NCBI GenBank assembly: GCA_019456145.1
Contig: VRUL01000001.1
Coordinates: forward strand, 1-64,000
Direction: 5' to 3'
Source: Planctomycetota bacterium
GTDB taxonomy: Bacteria > Planctomycetota > Phycisphaerae > Sedimentisphaerales > Anaerobacaceae
DNA length: 64,000 nucleotides
The position numbers were made by a program, and so were the translations under genes. A model generated the notes under the pieces. It was given only the letters and a program-made list of their open reading frames with translations, was not told the DNA's origin and ran no database searches. Below, in pieces: positions 30,440 to 39,703 of this stretch (within the stretch, counting starts at the first letter, position 1; the number at the start of each line of letters is the position of its first letter).

Positions 30440-30583
30440 AAATAGATCCTTCGCTTCGCTCAGGATGACAGAAAAAGCTCAGGATGACAAATATCTGGAT
30501 TCCTGTTTTCACAGGAATGACAACGACCGAGTCATTATTGACATGGTACCATTGTCCAGCATCGAGTATCGAGTATCCAATAC
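30440..30583. repeat. Degenerate dispersed repeats between dnaE and a membrane protein gene
   Basis: Contains AGGATGACA twice (near 30460 and 30480), the palindromic TTCCTGTTTTCACAGGAA (about 30500), and tandem ATCGAGT units near 30560. These are of the dispersed kinds found in many environmental bacterial genomes. No gene is seen. Confidence 0.55.
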
Positions 30584-33500
30584 TTATCTTGCAAGTTGAA
30601 AGTTTTCGGGGCCGACGAGCTGTCGCATTTTTCTGCAGAAGTCGAGGTCGGGATTGACCGACAGCTCTCTATCTGCGGCTGCATAGACTTTGCCCTTGTC
30701 GGTTCTTATCGCTACATAAACGGGACTTTTGCCTCTGTGATGCCGGCAGATGCTTTTGATGCTCGCTACTTTTTCCTTTGTAACATCCTTTGCATCCAGT
30801 TTTATCCTGATTTTGGCAGCTAACTTTTCTCTGACGTTCTCGAGAGTTATCAGTTCGGCCGCTAAGATGTTGGGTTTTTCCCTTCTGCAATCGAGCTTTC
30901 CCTTTACAAAAACGATACTATCTGCAATTAATAAATCGCCGAACTTATTCAATACTTCCGGGAACATAACCACTTCGACCTGGCTTTGCAGGTCCTCAAG
31001 CATAAAGACGGCCATTTTTGAGCCGGCGTTTCTGCCTTTCTTTGTGAGATTGAATCTTATTTTTGTTATCATTCCGCCAATTATGATTTGCCGGGCCTGA
31101 TTTGCGTCAGCCAATTGCAAGCTGTTATGTGTGGAATAAAGGTTTATTGTCTCGGCGTGATGGCTGAGCGGGTTGCTGGTAACATAGAAGCCGAGCACCT
31201 GTTTTTCAAAGGCGAGCATCTGCAATTCGGGCCAGGGCGGGACATCGGGCAGACTCTGATGGTCCTGTGAATAATCAGTCTCCTGTGTCATCTGGCCAAA
31301 GAAATTCATCTGGCCGTTTTGTTTATCGGCCTGGAAACCGGCTCCGATTTGCATTGCCTTTTCGAGGCCGGCCATCATTTGAGCACGATTTCCACCGAGC
31401 CTGTCGAAAGCGCCTGCTTTTATTAGAGCTTCGATTACCTGCTTGTTGGCGGCCCTTAACTCGACATTTTCACAGAAGTGGAAGAGAGACTGGAATCGGC
31501 CGATTTTCCCGCGAGCAGCGATGATTTGCTCGACGGCCTTTTCACCTACGCCTTTAACGGCAGCCAGGCCAAAACGTACTACACCTTTCTTGTCCCGGTC
31601 GGTATCGGCATTCTCGTAGAGGGGGGTAAAGTCTACTCCGCTTTCGTTAATATCGGGCGCTCTTACCTCGATGTCCATTTCCGCACACTCGGCGATATAT
31701 TCGACGACCTTGTCGGTGTTACCCATTTCAAAAGTCAACAGAGCGGCCATGTACTCAATGGGCCAATGAGTCTTCATATAGGCGGTCTGGTATGCGATGA
31801 GGGCATAGCGTGTTGAATGGCTCTTGTTGAAGCCGTAGCCTGCGAATCGCTCGATAAGCTCGAAAATCTGTTCGGCCTGCCGGCTGTTTAAGCCTTTATC
31901 TACACAGCCAGCTACAAATCTTTCTTTCTCCTTGGCGATGGTTTTAGCTTTCTTTTTGCTTATCGCCTTGATGAGCCCATAGGCCTCTCGCAACGGGATA
32001 TCGCCGAGACGATTACAGATGCGCATTACCTGTTCCTGATAAACCATAATGCCGTAAGTCTCGTCGAGTATCTCGGTCATAATTGGGTGCGGAAGGCTCC
32101 ATTTAGCACCGTGCTTTCGGTCGGTGTAATCCGGGATTAGTATCATAGGGCCCGGTCGATAAAGGGCATTGGCAGCTATGAGGTCTTCGATGCGGTCGGG
32201 CTTCATCCTCATCAGCAGGTTCTGCATGCCATCAGACTCAAACTGGAAAATCCCTTTTGTTTTGCCGCTGGAGAAAAGCTCGAAAACCTTGGGGTCAACT
32301 GGATCGAGTTTTTCCAGATCAATGTCCTGTCCGTGAATGTCTCTGACCAACCGGCAGGCCCGCTCTAATACACTGAGGGTCTTGAGTCCCAGAAAGTCCA
32401 TCTTTAGCAGTCCAACTTTTTCGACCACAGGTCCTTCGTACTGGGTTATGATATCGTTGGAGTCGGACGCTTTATAGAGCGGTACGAAATTGGTCAAAGG
32501 CTCATCGGCAATAACGACCCCGGCTGCGTGCACTGATGCGTGGCGGGTAAGGCCTTCAAGCTTCTTGCATATATCAATTACTTTTTTAATCTGCTCGTCT
32601 TTCTCATAAGCCTGTTTCAACTGCGGCTCGGTCTTTAAGGCCTTATCAAGTGTCATATCAAGAGAAAAGGGGACGAGCTTTGCTAATCTATCGGCCTCTT
32701 TCAATGGCACTTTGAGCACCCGGCAGACATCACGGATGACGGCCCGAGCTTTCATCGTTCCGAAAGTTATGATCTGCGCGACATGGCCATACTTCTGGCG
32801 GACATAGTCAATCATCTGGGCCCGGTGAGCCTGACAGATATCGATATCAACATCCGGCATTTCATCTCGCTGGGGATCCATAAAACGCTCGAAGAGCAAG
32901 TCGTAGCGAATCGGGTCAACATTGCACAATCCGAGGCAGTACCCAACAAGGGTGCCGACGGCACTACCTCTGGCACCTACGGGAATACCGTTTTCGTGTG
33001 CGTAGCGGCAAAAGTCCCAAACGATTAGAAAATAGCTGGCGAAGCCTTTCGATTCGATTACATCCAGTTCCCTGTCAAGCCGGGTCTTTATCTGCTCGGT
33101 GACCTCGCTGTAGCGCTGCTCAACTGCACTGTAGCACAATCTGGTGAGGAATTCTTCCGGAGTTGAACCGTCAGGAGGTCTAAACTTTGGAGCGTGGTGC
33201 CGCTTTAAGTCAAGCTCGACATTGCAGCGGTCGGCAATTGCCATCGTGTTGTCACAGGCCTCAGCGGCAGCGGCAAAGAGCTGGTGCATTTGCTCCGGAG
33301 TCTTTAGATAAATGTCCGGCGGATAAATCATTCTGGTGGGGTCATCAGCATTTTTGCCGGTGCTTATAGCACAGAGGCAATTGTGAGCTTCGTGATCATC
33401 TTCTTCAAGGAAATGCACATCATTGGTCGCCACGAGAGGCAGGCCCATCTTTTTTGCAAGATCAATCAGTGCCTGACAGAGGTCAGGGTCATCATTCTCG

Positions 33501-34042
33501 TGTGTCTGGATTTCAATAAAGAATCTATCGGAGCCGAATATCTTAAGATAATCTTCTACGATAACGATAGCTGCCTTCTGGTCGCCCTTAGAAAGCCTGG
33601 CTGCAATCTCACCCTTGAGACAGGCTGATGTAGCAATCAAGCCTTCGTTGAGTTCGGCGAGGATTTCCTTATCAATCCTCGGTCGATAGTAGAATCCCTC
33701 GGTGAAACCGGCACTTGTCAGCTTTAGCAGGTTCTGATACCCGGTGTTATTTTCGGCTAATAGTATTAGATGATATGCGGCATCGGAGATACTGGTTTTT
33801 TGTTTGTCGAATCGGCTTCGTGGGGCAATATATGCTTCGATGCCGAGGATTGGCTTTATATGGGCGGCTATTGCCTTGGTATAGAACTCTACAGCACCGA
33901 ACATATTGCCGTGGTCTGTAACGGCGATAGAATCCATTTGCAATTTTTTGCAGCGTTTTAGCAGTTTATCGAAGGCAATCGCGCCATCGAGCAGCGAATA
34001 CTGACTGTGCAGGTGAAGATGCGTAAATCCTTTACTCGACAT
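30584..34042 (-). CDS. dnaE: DNA polymerase III alpha subunit
   Basis: 1152-residue replicative polymerase catalytic subunit. Order: PHP domain at the N-terminus (FTHLHLHSQYSLLDGAI), palm with the catalytic aspartates in PDVDIDIC near residue 399, fingers with the GYGFNKSHS motif, helix-hairpin-helix region (GLAAVKGVGEKAV), an OB fold near 980-1060 (QIIIGGMITKIRFNLTKKGR) and a short C-terminal domain. Length and layout match DnaE1 rather than PolC or DnaE2. It is separated by about 158 bases of repeats from the next gene downstream. Confidence 0.97.
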   Translation of the reverse strand: MSSKGFTHLHLHSQYSLLDGAIAFDKLLKRCKKLQMDSIAVTDHGNMFGAVEFYTKAIAAHIKPILGIEAYIAPRSRFDKQKTSISDAAYHLILLAENNTGYQNLLKLTSAGFTEGFYYRPRIDKEILAELNEGLIATSACLKGEIAARLSKGDQKAAIVIVEDYLKIFGSDRFFIEIQTHENDDPDLCQALIDLAKKMGLPLVATNDVHFLEEDDHEAHNCLCAISTGKNADDPTRMIYPPDIYLKTPEQMHQLFAAAAEACDNTMAIADRCNVELDLKRHHAPKFRPPDGSTPEEFLTRLCYSAVEQRYSEVTEQIKTRLDRELDVIESKGFASYFLIVWDFCRYAHENGIPVGARGSAVGTLVGYCLGLCNVDPIRYDLLFERFMDPQRDEMPDVDIDICQAHRAQMIDYVRQKYGHVAQIITFGTMKARAVIRDVCRVLKVPLKEADRLAKLVPFSLDMTLDKALKTEPQLKQAYEKDEQIKKVIDICKKLEGLTRHASVHAAGVVIADEPLTNFVPLYKASDSNDIITQYEGPVVEKVGLLKMDFLGLKTLSVLERACRLVRDIHGQDIDLEKLDPVDPKVFELFSSGKTKGIFQFESDGMQNLLMRMKPDRIEDLIAANALYRPGPMILIPDYTDRKHGAKWSLPHPIMTEILDETYGIMVYQEQVMRICNRLGDIPLREAYGLIKAISKKKAKTIAKEKERFVAGCVDKGLNSRQAEQIFELIERFAGYGFNKSHSTRYALIAYQTAYMKTHWPIEYMAALLTFEMGNTDKVVEYIAECAEMDIEVRAPDINESGVDFTPLYENADTDRDKKGVVRFGLAAVKGVGEKAVEQIIAARGKIGRFQSLFHFCENVELRAANKQVIEALIKAGAFDRLGGNRAQMMAGLEKAMQIGAGFQADKQNGQMNFFGQMTQETDYSQDHQSLPDVPPWPELQMLAFEKQVLGFYVTSNPLSHHAETINLYSTHNSLQLADANQARQIIIGGMITKIRFNLTKKGRNAGSKMAVFMLEDLQSQVEVVMFPEVLNKFGDLLIADSIVFVKGKLDCRREKPNILAAELITLENVREKLAAKIRIKLDAKDVTKEKVASIKSICRHHRGKSPVYVAIRTDKGKVYAAADRELSVNPDLDFCRKMRQLVGPENFQLAR

Positions 34043-34382
34043 GGACGTGTAAATCCTTTATTTATAATAAGTTAAGCTCTCCTCTGAGAGCATGGCAAGC
34101 CCCCGTATGATAAGTAACCTTAAGCCTTATGTAAAGTAAATTTTCACAGGTCCTTTTTATCCATTCAGCCACGATAAAAGGCGTTTTAAAGCCGGTAACA
34201 GACACTTACGCTGGAATCTTCAATGCAGAACCACCCGGATTCATCCCTGAAAAAAAATTTTAAAAAAACCAGAATTTTTAGAAAAAGACTTGAACATTGG
34301 TCTTGTTTCTGACATAATATCACTATCTCGATTGATTTAGTGAAGATGGATATAGGAATCGAGCAAGAAAACCAGTGATTTT
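34043..34382. other. Divergent intergenic region between dnaE and rrf2
   Basis: 340 bases. It holds a small perfect hairpin GCTCTC-CTCT-GAGAGC near 34077-34092 in the dnaE leader, and the promoter of the sulfur operon at 34290. No riboswitch consensus (SAM-I, SAM-II) was recognised. Confidence 0.45.
34290..34318 (+). promoter_or_regulatory. Promoter of the sulfur assimilation operon
   Basis: TTGAAC (34290-34295), a 17-base spacer and CATAAT (34313-34318), about 65 bases ahead of the Rrf2 regulator gene. An AT-rich tract precedes it. The regulator encoded first in the operon probably controls this site, but no operator palindrome could be fixed. Confidence 0.5.
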
Positions 34383-34835
34383 ATGGCAGAACCAAGTAAA
34401 CTCTCAAAAAAGTGCAGGTATGGCCTCCGGGCGATCTTTGAGCTTTCTCTACGCCATACCCCTGAACCTGTTAAGATACAGGATATAGCATCTGCCCAGG
34501 CAATTCCGCAGCGTTTTCTTGAGATAATTTTGTCCGAATTGAAGCAAGGCGGTTTCGTGGAATCCAGAAGAGGGAGCAAAGGAGGATATATGTTGGCACG
34601 GTCGGCTGATGACCTGACTGTTGGGGAAGTGATTAGCTTCTTTCAAGGTGATAACAGAAAAGGAAACGGAACTGGTAATAATAGTTGGAATTTGAGAGGG
34701 GATTATGTTTTTGCCAAATTATGGAAGGAAGTAAGTGCTGCAATTTCAAGTGTTTACAGCACCACTACCTTTGGAGAGATGGTTGAGGAAGAGTTAAGTC
34801 AAAGCCAGGCTTATGTGGCTAATTATGCAATTTAG
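34383..34835 (+). CDS. Rrf2 family transcriptional regulator, CymR-like
   Basis: 150-residue winged-helix regulator: LSKKCRYGLRAIFELS, IPQRFLEIILSELKQGGFVESRRGSKGGYML is the Rrf2 DNA-binding signature. The three C-terminal cysteines that bind Fe-S in IscR and NsrR are absent (only C11 is present), which points to the cluster-free CymR type that senses cysteine status. As first gene of a sulfate-assimilation and homocysteine operon, it is probably its local repressor; this is inference from context. Confidence 0.88.
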   Translation: MAEPSKLSKKCRYGLRAIFELSLRHTPEPVKIQDIASAQAIPQRFLEIILSELKQGGFVESRRGSKGGYMLARSADDLTVGEVISFFQGDNRKGNGTGNNSWNLRGDYVFAKLWKEVSAAISSVYSTTTFGEMVEEELSQSQAYVANYAI

Positions 34836-34897
34836 GAAACAGGAATTTTTTGTTTGTCATTCACATTAATCCTAAGAGTGATAATAATTTAAGGATT

Positions 34898-35125
34898 ATG
34901 GCATTGGAAACACATATGAGAAGTATAGTTAAGGCTTTAACCTGGCGTGTCCTGGCGACAGCAATTACATTTAGCGTGGCCTGGATTGTATTAGGCAAGG
35001 TTGGGAAAGCAGCCGAAATCGGACTTTTAGATACCTTGATAAAACTTGGAGTCTACTATTCGCATGAAAGGACGTGGAACCGGCTTCAGTTTGGAAAACC
35101 AAAACCCCCAGAGTATCAAATATAA
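34898..35125 (+). CDS. DUF2061 small membrane protein
   Basis: 75 residues matching DUF2061: RSIVKALTWRVLATAITFSV followed by AWIVLG, one or two membrane segments, and a C-terminal YYSHERTWNRLQFG. Function unknown; the family is often encoded next to cysH/cysD-type genes, as here. ATG at 34898 has TAAGGAT immediately upstream; the upstream codons of the longer frame are unrelated. Confidence 0.82.
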   Translation: MALETHMRSIVKALTWRVLATAITFSVAWIVLGKVGKAAEIGLLDTLIKLGVYYSHERTWNRLQFGKPKPPEYQI

Positions 35126-35159
35126 TCTATTGTTTTGCCTGATAAGGAGAATTGGTATT

Positions 35160-35873
35160 ATGTTAATTGAAGAAGTTACAGAAAATGTAGTAGAGCTTGT
35201 TGAAAAACTTAATTTTGCCGAGAAAGTAGAACGCTCCCTTGACTTAATTGAGAGGGCTTACAAGGAATTCGGCGATGGTCTTGTAGTTGCCAACAGTCTT
35301 GGCAAAGATTCCGGCGTTGTCTGGCATCTTGCCAAACGGGTCAGCCCTAAGATTCGCGGTTTTATCGTAACGACAAGATTCAAACCGCCTGAGACCAAAG
35401 AGTTTATGGCAAAAGAAGTATCAAGATACCCGGAGCTGCAAGTATACAGCAATGACCAGGAGATTCCTGAGAAGCTCTTCTCTACGGACCCTGATCGCTG
35501 CTGTGAAATTCTTAAAGTCGAGCCGACACGGCGGGCTGTCAAAGAAATGAATGTCACCTCCTGGATCACCGGCCTTCGCTGCACCGAGGGCCGAACGCGC
35601 ACGGAGTTCAAAGAAATCGAGGAGCTTGATAAGGGGCTGATTAAGCTGAACCCCATTCTTATCTGGTATGAGCGTGAAGTGTGGCAGTATCTTGCACTGA
35701 ATAGTGTGCATGTTAACCCCCTTTACAGTAAGGGGTACAGGTCACTCGGATGTGCTCCGTGCACGAAAATCGCGCAAGGTGTTGATGAGCGGGCCGGCAG
35801 ATGGATTGGGACAAGTAAATGCGGCGGTGAGTGCGGCATTCACACAAAACCTTTACTTAATTACCAGATATGA
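35160..35873 (+). CDS. cysH: APS/PAPS reductase, APS-type with Fe-S cysteines
   Basis: 237-residue assimilatory reductase giving sulfite from adenylyl sulfate. The P-loop-like PAPS domain motif SLGKDSGVVWHL is near residue 40. Two cysteine pairs (DRCCEI near 118 and LGCAPCTK near 200) are those that hold the [4Fe-4S] cluster in the APS-type enzymes, so APS rather than PAPS is the likely substrate. The catalytic C-terminal Cys is in GGECGIH. ATG at 35160 has AAGGAGA nine bases upstream. No ATP sulfurylase gene is seen in the window. Confidence 0.9.
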   Translation: MLIEEVTENVVELVEKLNFAEKVERSLDLIERAYKEFGDGLVVANSLGKDSGVVWHLAKRVSPKIRGFIVTTRFKPPETKEFMAKEVSRYPELQVYSNDQEIPEKLFSTDPDRCCEILKVEPTRRAVKEMNVTSWITGLRCTEGRTRTEFKEIEELDKGLIKLNPILIWYEREVWQYLALNSVHVNPLYSKGYRSLGCAPCTKIAQGVDERAGRWIGTSKCGGECGIHTKPLLNYQI

Positions 35874-35910
35874 CGGACAGCCTGTTTTTTTCGTTAAAGG
35901 GGAAATTACT

Positions 35911-37161
35911 ATGAAGGCCGATACATTGGCTATACACGGAAGTTTTGCCGGTGATAGTTCAAGCGGCGCAACTACGGTACCAATCGTTCAGACGGTTTCG
36001 TACGCCTACAAAACCGCGCAAGAGCTTGCCGATGTTTTTGGCGGCAAAGCACCCGGATATATTTATACGCGTATTGCAAATCCAACCACATCGGCTCTTG
36101 AGGCAAGGCTTACAGAGCTGGAGGACGGCATCGGCTGTATCGCAACCTCAAGCGGAATGGCAGCAATTGCATCGGTTGTGATGGGCCTGGTTAAAACCGG
36201 CGATGAGATAATTGCCTCGGCAGGTATATTCGGAGGCACGGTATCTTTATTTGAAAACACACTTGGGCGATTTGGTGTGAGAACTAATTTTGTTGATGCC
36301 GCAGACACAGACCAATTTTCCAAAGCCATCAATAACAAAACCAAACTGATTTTCATCGAAACCATCGGCAACCCCGGCATGGATGTGCCGGACATACCGG
36401 CCATCGCCAAGATTGCTCAGGAGTCTAACATACCATTTGTTGTTGATAATACTGTTACTACGCCCTTTCTTATCAAGCCGGGAGAATTCGGTGCCGATAT
36501 CATCGTCCATTCGACGTCAAAGTTTATCAACGGCCATGGTACGGCAATTGGAGGGGCAATAGTAGATACCGGTAACTACAATTGGGCGGCTGGGCCATTC
36601 GAGGACATCAAACATTTGTCTAAAAACATGAGACGATTAGCCTTTCTTGCATATTTGCGAAATATAATTTACCGTGACCTTGGGGGATGTCCTGCACCGA
36701 TGAATTCCTTCCTGATGCTGCAGGGTTTGGAAACGCTTTCGGGCAGGATGGCCAAACACTGTGAAAATGCAGAAAAACTGGCCAGGTTTCTTAAGGCTAA
36801 TTCAAATGTATCGTGGGTAAATTATCCGGGCCTGGCAGATAGCGAATTTCACGAGAGGGTTGGGAAGTTATTTAACGGCCGTAGTGGTGGATTACTAACA
36901 TTTGGCCTTGGCGATAAACAAAAGGCCTTTAGATTCATAGATTCTTTGAAGCTGGCAAAAAATATGGCAAATTTAGGGGATGCAAAAACCCTTGTGATAC
37001 ATCCATCCTCTACTATATTCCACGAGTTCAGCATTGCAGAACAGGACAAAATGGGTGTGAGCGAAGATATGGTTCGTGTCTCTGTTGGCATCGAGGATTT
37101 TGAAGATATAAGGAACGATTTTGAACAGGCAATAGAAAAAGCTTTAGAGGTGGAAAAATGA
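35911..37161 (+). CDS. metY: O-acetylhomoserine sulfhydrylase-like PLP enzyme (MetY type)
   Basis: 416-residue Cys/Met-metabolism PLP enzyme: YTRIANPTTSALEARLTELE, ATSSGMAAI, FVVDNTVTTPFLIKPGEFGA and the PLP lysine in VHSTSKFINGHG. It joins sulfide equivalents to O-acetyl- or O-succinylhomoserine, giving homocysteine. Here the sulfur donor is probably the thiocarboxylate of the carrier encoded next (four-base ATGA overlap), as in Wolinella. ATG at 35911 is preceded by AAAGGGG; the longer frame from 35704 lies inside cysH. Confidence 0.9.
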   Translation: MKADTLAIHGSFAGDSSSGATTVPIVQTVSYAYKTAQELADVFGGKAPGYIYTRIANPTTSALEARLTELEDGIGCIATSSGMAAIASVVMGLVKTGDEIIASAGIFGGTVSLFENTLGRFGVRTNFVDAADTDQFSKAINNKTKLIFIETIGNPGMDVPDIPAIAKIAQESNIPFVVDNTVTTPFLIKPGEFGADIIVHSTSKFINGHGTAIGGAIVDTGNYNWAAGPFEDIKHLSKNMRRLAFLAYLRNIIYRDLGGCPAPMNSFLMLQGLETLSGRMAKHCENAEKLARFLKANSNVSWVNYPGLADSEFHERVGKLFNGRSGGLLTFGLGDKQKAFRFIDSLKLAKNMANLGDAKTLVIHPSSTIFHEFSIAEQDKMGVSEDMVRVSVGIEDFEDIRNDFEQAIEKALEVEK

Positions 37162-37370
37162 ACATTGTCGTAAATGGTGAACAGGTAAATTGTGATGATG
37201 ATTTGACGGTGAGCAAGCTCTTAATTGAACAAAAAGTAAAGATGCCGGAAATGGTATCGGTTGAAATTAACGGAAAGATTCTAAAAAGAACCGAATTCGA
37301 ACAAACACTCCTGAAGGATGATGATAAGGTGGAGTTTCTATATTTTATGGGAGGTGGACGTTGGGCCTGA
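37158..37370 (+). CDS. hcyS: ThiS-like sulfur carrier with capped C-terminus (HcyS-like)
   Basis: 70-residue ubiquitin-like protein (MNIVVNGEQVNCDDDLTVSK... KVEFLYFMGGGRWA). Carriers of this kind end in Gly-Gly and carry sulfur as a C-terminal thiocarboxylate; here the Gly run is followed by RWA, so the last residues must be removed before activation. That cap, and the JAMM protease two genes on, are hallmarks of the homocysteine route (HcyS, HcyD) rather than of thiamine ThiS. It overlaps metY by four bases and hcyF by ten. Confidence 0.85.
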   Translation: MNIVVNGEQVNCDDDLTVSKLLIEQKVKMPEMVSVEINGKILKRTEFEQTLLKDDDKVEFLYFMGGGRWA

Positions 37371-38170
37371 ATGAGCAACAAATAGAGCGCTACAGCCGAC
37401 AAATAATCCTCGAGGAGGTTGGTGGAACCGGGCAGGAAAAATTGCTTTGCTCAAAGGTGTTAATCGTTGGCGCCGGCGGCCTGGGTGCACCGGCTGGATT
37501 ATATTTGGCTGCGGCCGGAGTTGGAACAATTGGTATTGTCGACAGCGACAAGGTCGACCTGAGTAACCTGCAGAGGCAGATTATCCATCATACAGGCGAC
37601 GTCGGCACCGAGAAAGTCGATTCGGCCAAGGCCAAAATACAAGCAATAAATCCCGATGTAACCGTCCAGACCTATCAGTCTCGGTTAACTGCTGAAAATA
37701 TATCGGAGATCATACGGCAATATGACTTTGTTATCGATGGTACAGATAACTTCGCGAGCAAATTTCTTATCAATGACGCCTGCTATTTTGAGAAGAAGGC
37801 TTTTTCGCACGCGGGAATTCTCCGATTTGACGGCCAGTTGATAACGGTATTGCCCGGAGAAACAACCTGCTATCGTTGTATTTTTCGTTCTCCGCCACCT
37901 GCAGGTGTGGTGCCATCATGTTCTGAAGCGGGAGTATTGGGAGTACTGGCGGGAGTCATCGGTTTGCTCCAGGCGACCGAAGCAATGAAGTATCTGCTTG
38001 GAATCGGCGAGCTGTTGACCAACACATTGCTTGTGTATAACGCACTCGAAATGGAATTTTACAAAGCGAAATTAGATCGTAATCCGGACTGTCCCCTTTG
38101 TGGAAGCAGCCCGACGATAACCGAACTAAAAGACGAACAGCAGCCTGTATGTGATTTAAAAGAGGATTAA
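37361..38170 (+). CDS. hcyF: MoeB/ThiF-like E1 enzyme activating the sulfur carrier (HcyF-like)
   Basis: 269-residue E1-like adenylyltransferase. Nucleotide site VGAGGLGAPAG near residue 34 and DSDKVDLSNLQRQ near 58; two CxxC pairs (CYRC near 172 and CPLC near 245) bind structural zinc; SCSEAGVLG follows. It would adenylate the carrier C-terminus so that sulfur can be added. The start is TTG at 37361; its ribosome site GGGAGG is formed by the glycine codons at the end of the carrier gene. Confidence 0.87.
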   Translation: MGLNEQQIERYSRQIILEEVGGTGQEKLLCSKVLIVGAGGLGAPAGLYLAAAGVGTIGIVDSDKVDLSNLQRQIIHHTGDVGTEKVDSAKAKIQAINPDVTVQTYQSRLTAENISEIIRQYDFVIDGTDNFASKFLINDACYFEKKAFSHAGILRFDGQLITVLPGETTCYRCIFRSPPPAGVVPSCSEAGVLGVLAGVIGLLQATEAMKYLLGIGELLTNTLLVYNALEMEFYKAKLDRNPDCPLCGSSPTITELKDEQQPVCDLKED

Positions 38171-38180
38171 GATAACTCGA

Positions 38181-38582
38181 TTGAAAATTCCGGTCGATAT
38201 ATTTGAGCAGATGGTCGCCCAGGCAAGAGCCGAGGCTCCGATTGAAGCCTGTGGGATTCTTGCCGGCAGCAACAATAGAGTCGAAAAGCTCTACAAGATG
38301 ACAAATGCCGAGAAACGCAGCGACCACTTCATGATGGAACCTGCGGAACAGTTCAAAGTGGTTAAGGATATTCGCTCATCCGGCCTTGAAATGTTGGCCA
38401 TATTTCACAGCCATCCAGCGACGCCAACCAGGCCTTCGGCTGAAGATATCCGGCTGGCGCTGACCCTGGATGTGACTTACGTAATCGTTTCTCTGGAGAA
38501 CCGAGACCATCCTGCTGTGAAGGGTTTTCTTTTGGAAAACGGCAGAGTAACCGAAGTACCGGTGAGAATTGTAGAACAGTAG
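38181..38582 (+). CDS. hcyD: JAMM/Mov34-type metalloprotease (HcyD-like)
   Basis: 133-residue zinc isopeptidase-like protein with the JAMM set: Glu in IEACGILAGS near residue 22, and HSHPATPTRPSAEDI near residue 74 (His-x-His ... Ser ... Asp). It most likely trims the residues after the glycines of the sulfur carrier two genes upstream. The start is TTG at 38181, ten bases after hcyF, with AGAGGA somewhat far upstream. Confidence 0.87.
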   Translation: MKIPVDIFEQMVAQARAEAPIEACGILAGSNNRVEKLYKMTNAEKRSDHFMMEPAEQFKVVKDIRSSGLEMLAIFHSHPATPTRPSAEDIRLALTLDVTYVIVSLENRDHPAVKGFLLENGRVTEVPVRIVEQ

Positions 38583-38603
38583 GCGTTTATCAGAGCACAG
38601 TTT

Positions 38604-39305
38604 ATGCGTTTTATTAAACAGATTTTATTACTAATTTCAGTTAATCTGCTATTTGCCGGATGCGGGCAGAGTACTTCTGAAGAAGGTCGTAGTTTTTCAC
38701 TTCAGCCTGGAGACCTGCTTTTCCAGGACAGTGACCTTGGCCCTCTTTGTGATGCTATCGAAAAAGTTACGACCGGATTCCAGGGAGCAAATTTTTCGCA
38801 TGTCGGTATTGCTGCAAAAGATGACAATGGCAATTCTGTTGTGATTGAAGCTGTTTCAAATGGCGTGGTGGTCACACCATTGCGGACTTTTCTGGGTCGC
38901 AGCTTTGATGCCAGGGGCCGGCCTAAAGTTGTGGCAGGACGACTGAAGGAGCCATACCGCCATCTGATACCTTCAGCGCTTAAAGAAGCTCTTGTTTTGA
39001 AAGGAAAGCCGTATGATAAAGTATACGCTATCGACAATGGGGCCTACTATTGCTCGGAACTGATTTATGAAATATTCTTACGGGCCAACGATAATAAGCC
39101 TGTGTTTGCATTACAGCCGATGACATTTAAGGACCCTGATACAGACGAGATGTTTGCCGCCTGGGAAGATTATTTTTCCAAATTGGGCGTTTCGATTCCC
39201 GAAGGGCAGCCTGGAATTAATCCAGGCGGCATTTCATGTTCACCTGTTCTGAGTGTAGTTCATAAATACGGTACTCCAAGTGTCAGCCCCGCAAGCCGGA
39301 GATGA
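38604..39305 (+). CDS. YiiX/YebB-like permuted papain-fold lipoprotein
   Basis: 233 residues. Lipobox LLFAGC at the end of the signal peptide places it on a membrane facing the periplasm. The YiiX-like (NlpC/P60 superfamily, permuted) pattern has His in NFSHVGIA near residue 72 and Cys in AYYCSELIYEIF near residue 150, with LQPGDLLF at the domain start. Such proteins are putative amidases, thioesterases or peptidases of the envelope; the substrate is unknown. It continues the sulfur operon after a 21-base gap, without an obvious link to sulfur. Confidence 0.8.
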   Translation: MRFIKQILLLISVNLLFAGCGQSTSEEGRSFSLQPGDLLFQDSDLGPLCDAIEKVTTGFQGANFSHVGIAAKDDNGNSVVIEAVSNGVVVTPLRTFLGRSFDARGRPKVVAGRLKEPYRHLIPSALKEALVLKGKPYDKVYAIDNGAYYCSELIYEIFLRANDNKPVFALQPMTFKDPDTDEMFAAWEDYFSKLGVSIPEGQPGINPGGISCSPVLSVVHKYGTPSVSPASRR

Positions 39306-39354
39306 CCGCGTTGTAATTGCAATGGGGGCAACAATTAATTAAGGAGACAATAGA

Positions 39355-39681
39355 ATGATACGTTTTAAATGTTGGTTATTAGTTCTTTCGGCCTTGTTGG
39401 TTTGTGGGGCCGGTTGCAGCAACACAAATTCGAATGTGAGTGCAAAATTTACGAAAGATTCCGAAACTCGAGTTTACGAGGTTTTCGGAATGGACTGCCC
39501 GGGTTGCCATGGAGGTCTGGAAAAACTTGTGAAAAAAATCCCGGCCATTAAACACGCAGAAGCCAACTGGCAGAAAAAACGACTTGTAGTCTCGGTGCGA
39601 GAAGGGGCTGAATTAAGTGATGAAGATATTTACGATGCAATCCGACGTGCTAATTTCACGGTGGGTAAACGAATCAACTAA
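39355..39681 (+). CDS. Lipoprotein with a heavy-metal-associated (HMA) domain
   Basis: 108 residues: signal peptide ending in a lipobox (VCGAGCSN), then one HMA fold with the metal motif MDCPGCHGGLEKL (CxxC) and the second half AEANWQKKRLVVSV. A periplasmic anchored copper- or mercury-binding protein is likely. AAGGAGA precedes the ATG. It sits 22 bases before an outer-membrane barrel gene, with which it may function. Confidence 0.85.
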   Translation: MIRFKCWLLVLSALLVCGAGCSNTNSNVSAKFTKDSETRVYEVFGMDCPGCHGGLEKLVKKIPAIKHAEANWQKKRLVVSVREGAELSDEDIYDAIRRANFTVGKRIN

Positions 39682-39703
39682 TCCGTCAGGAGAATTGAGA
39701 AAA

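Noticed and set aside
30440-30583. Considered as a mobile element
   Set aside because: It contains degenerate dispersed repeat words but no clear ends or target duplication.
34043-34382. Possible riboswitch upstream of the sulfur operon
   Set aside because: Only a six-base hairpin in the dnaE leader is present; no SAM or other riboswitch core could be aligned, and an Rrf2 regulator gene offers a simpler explanation.
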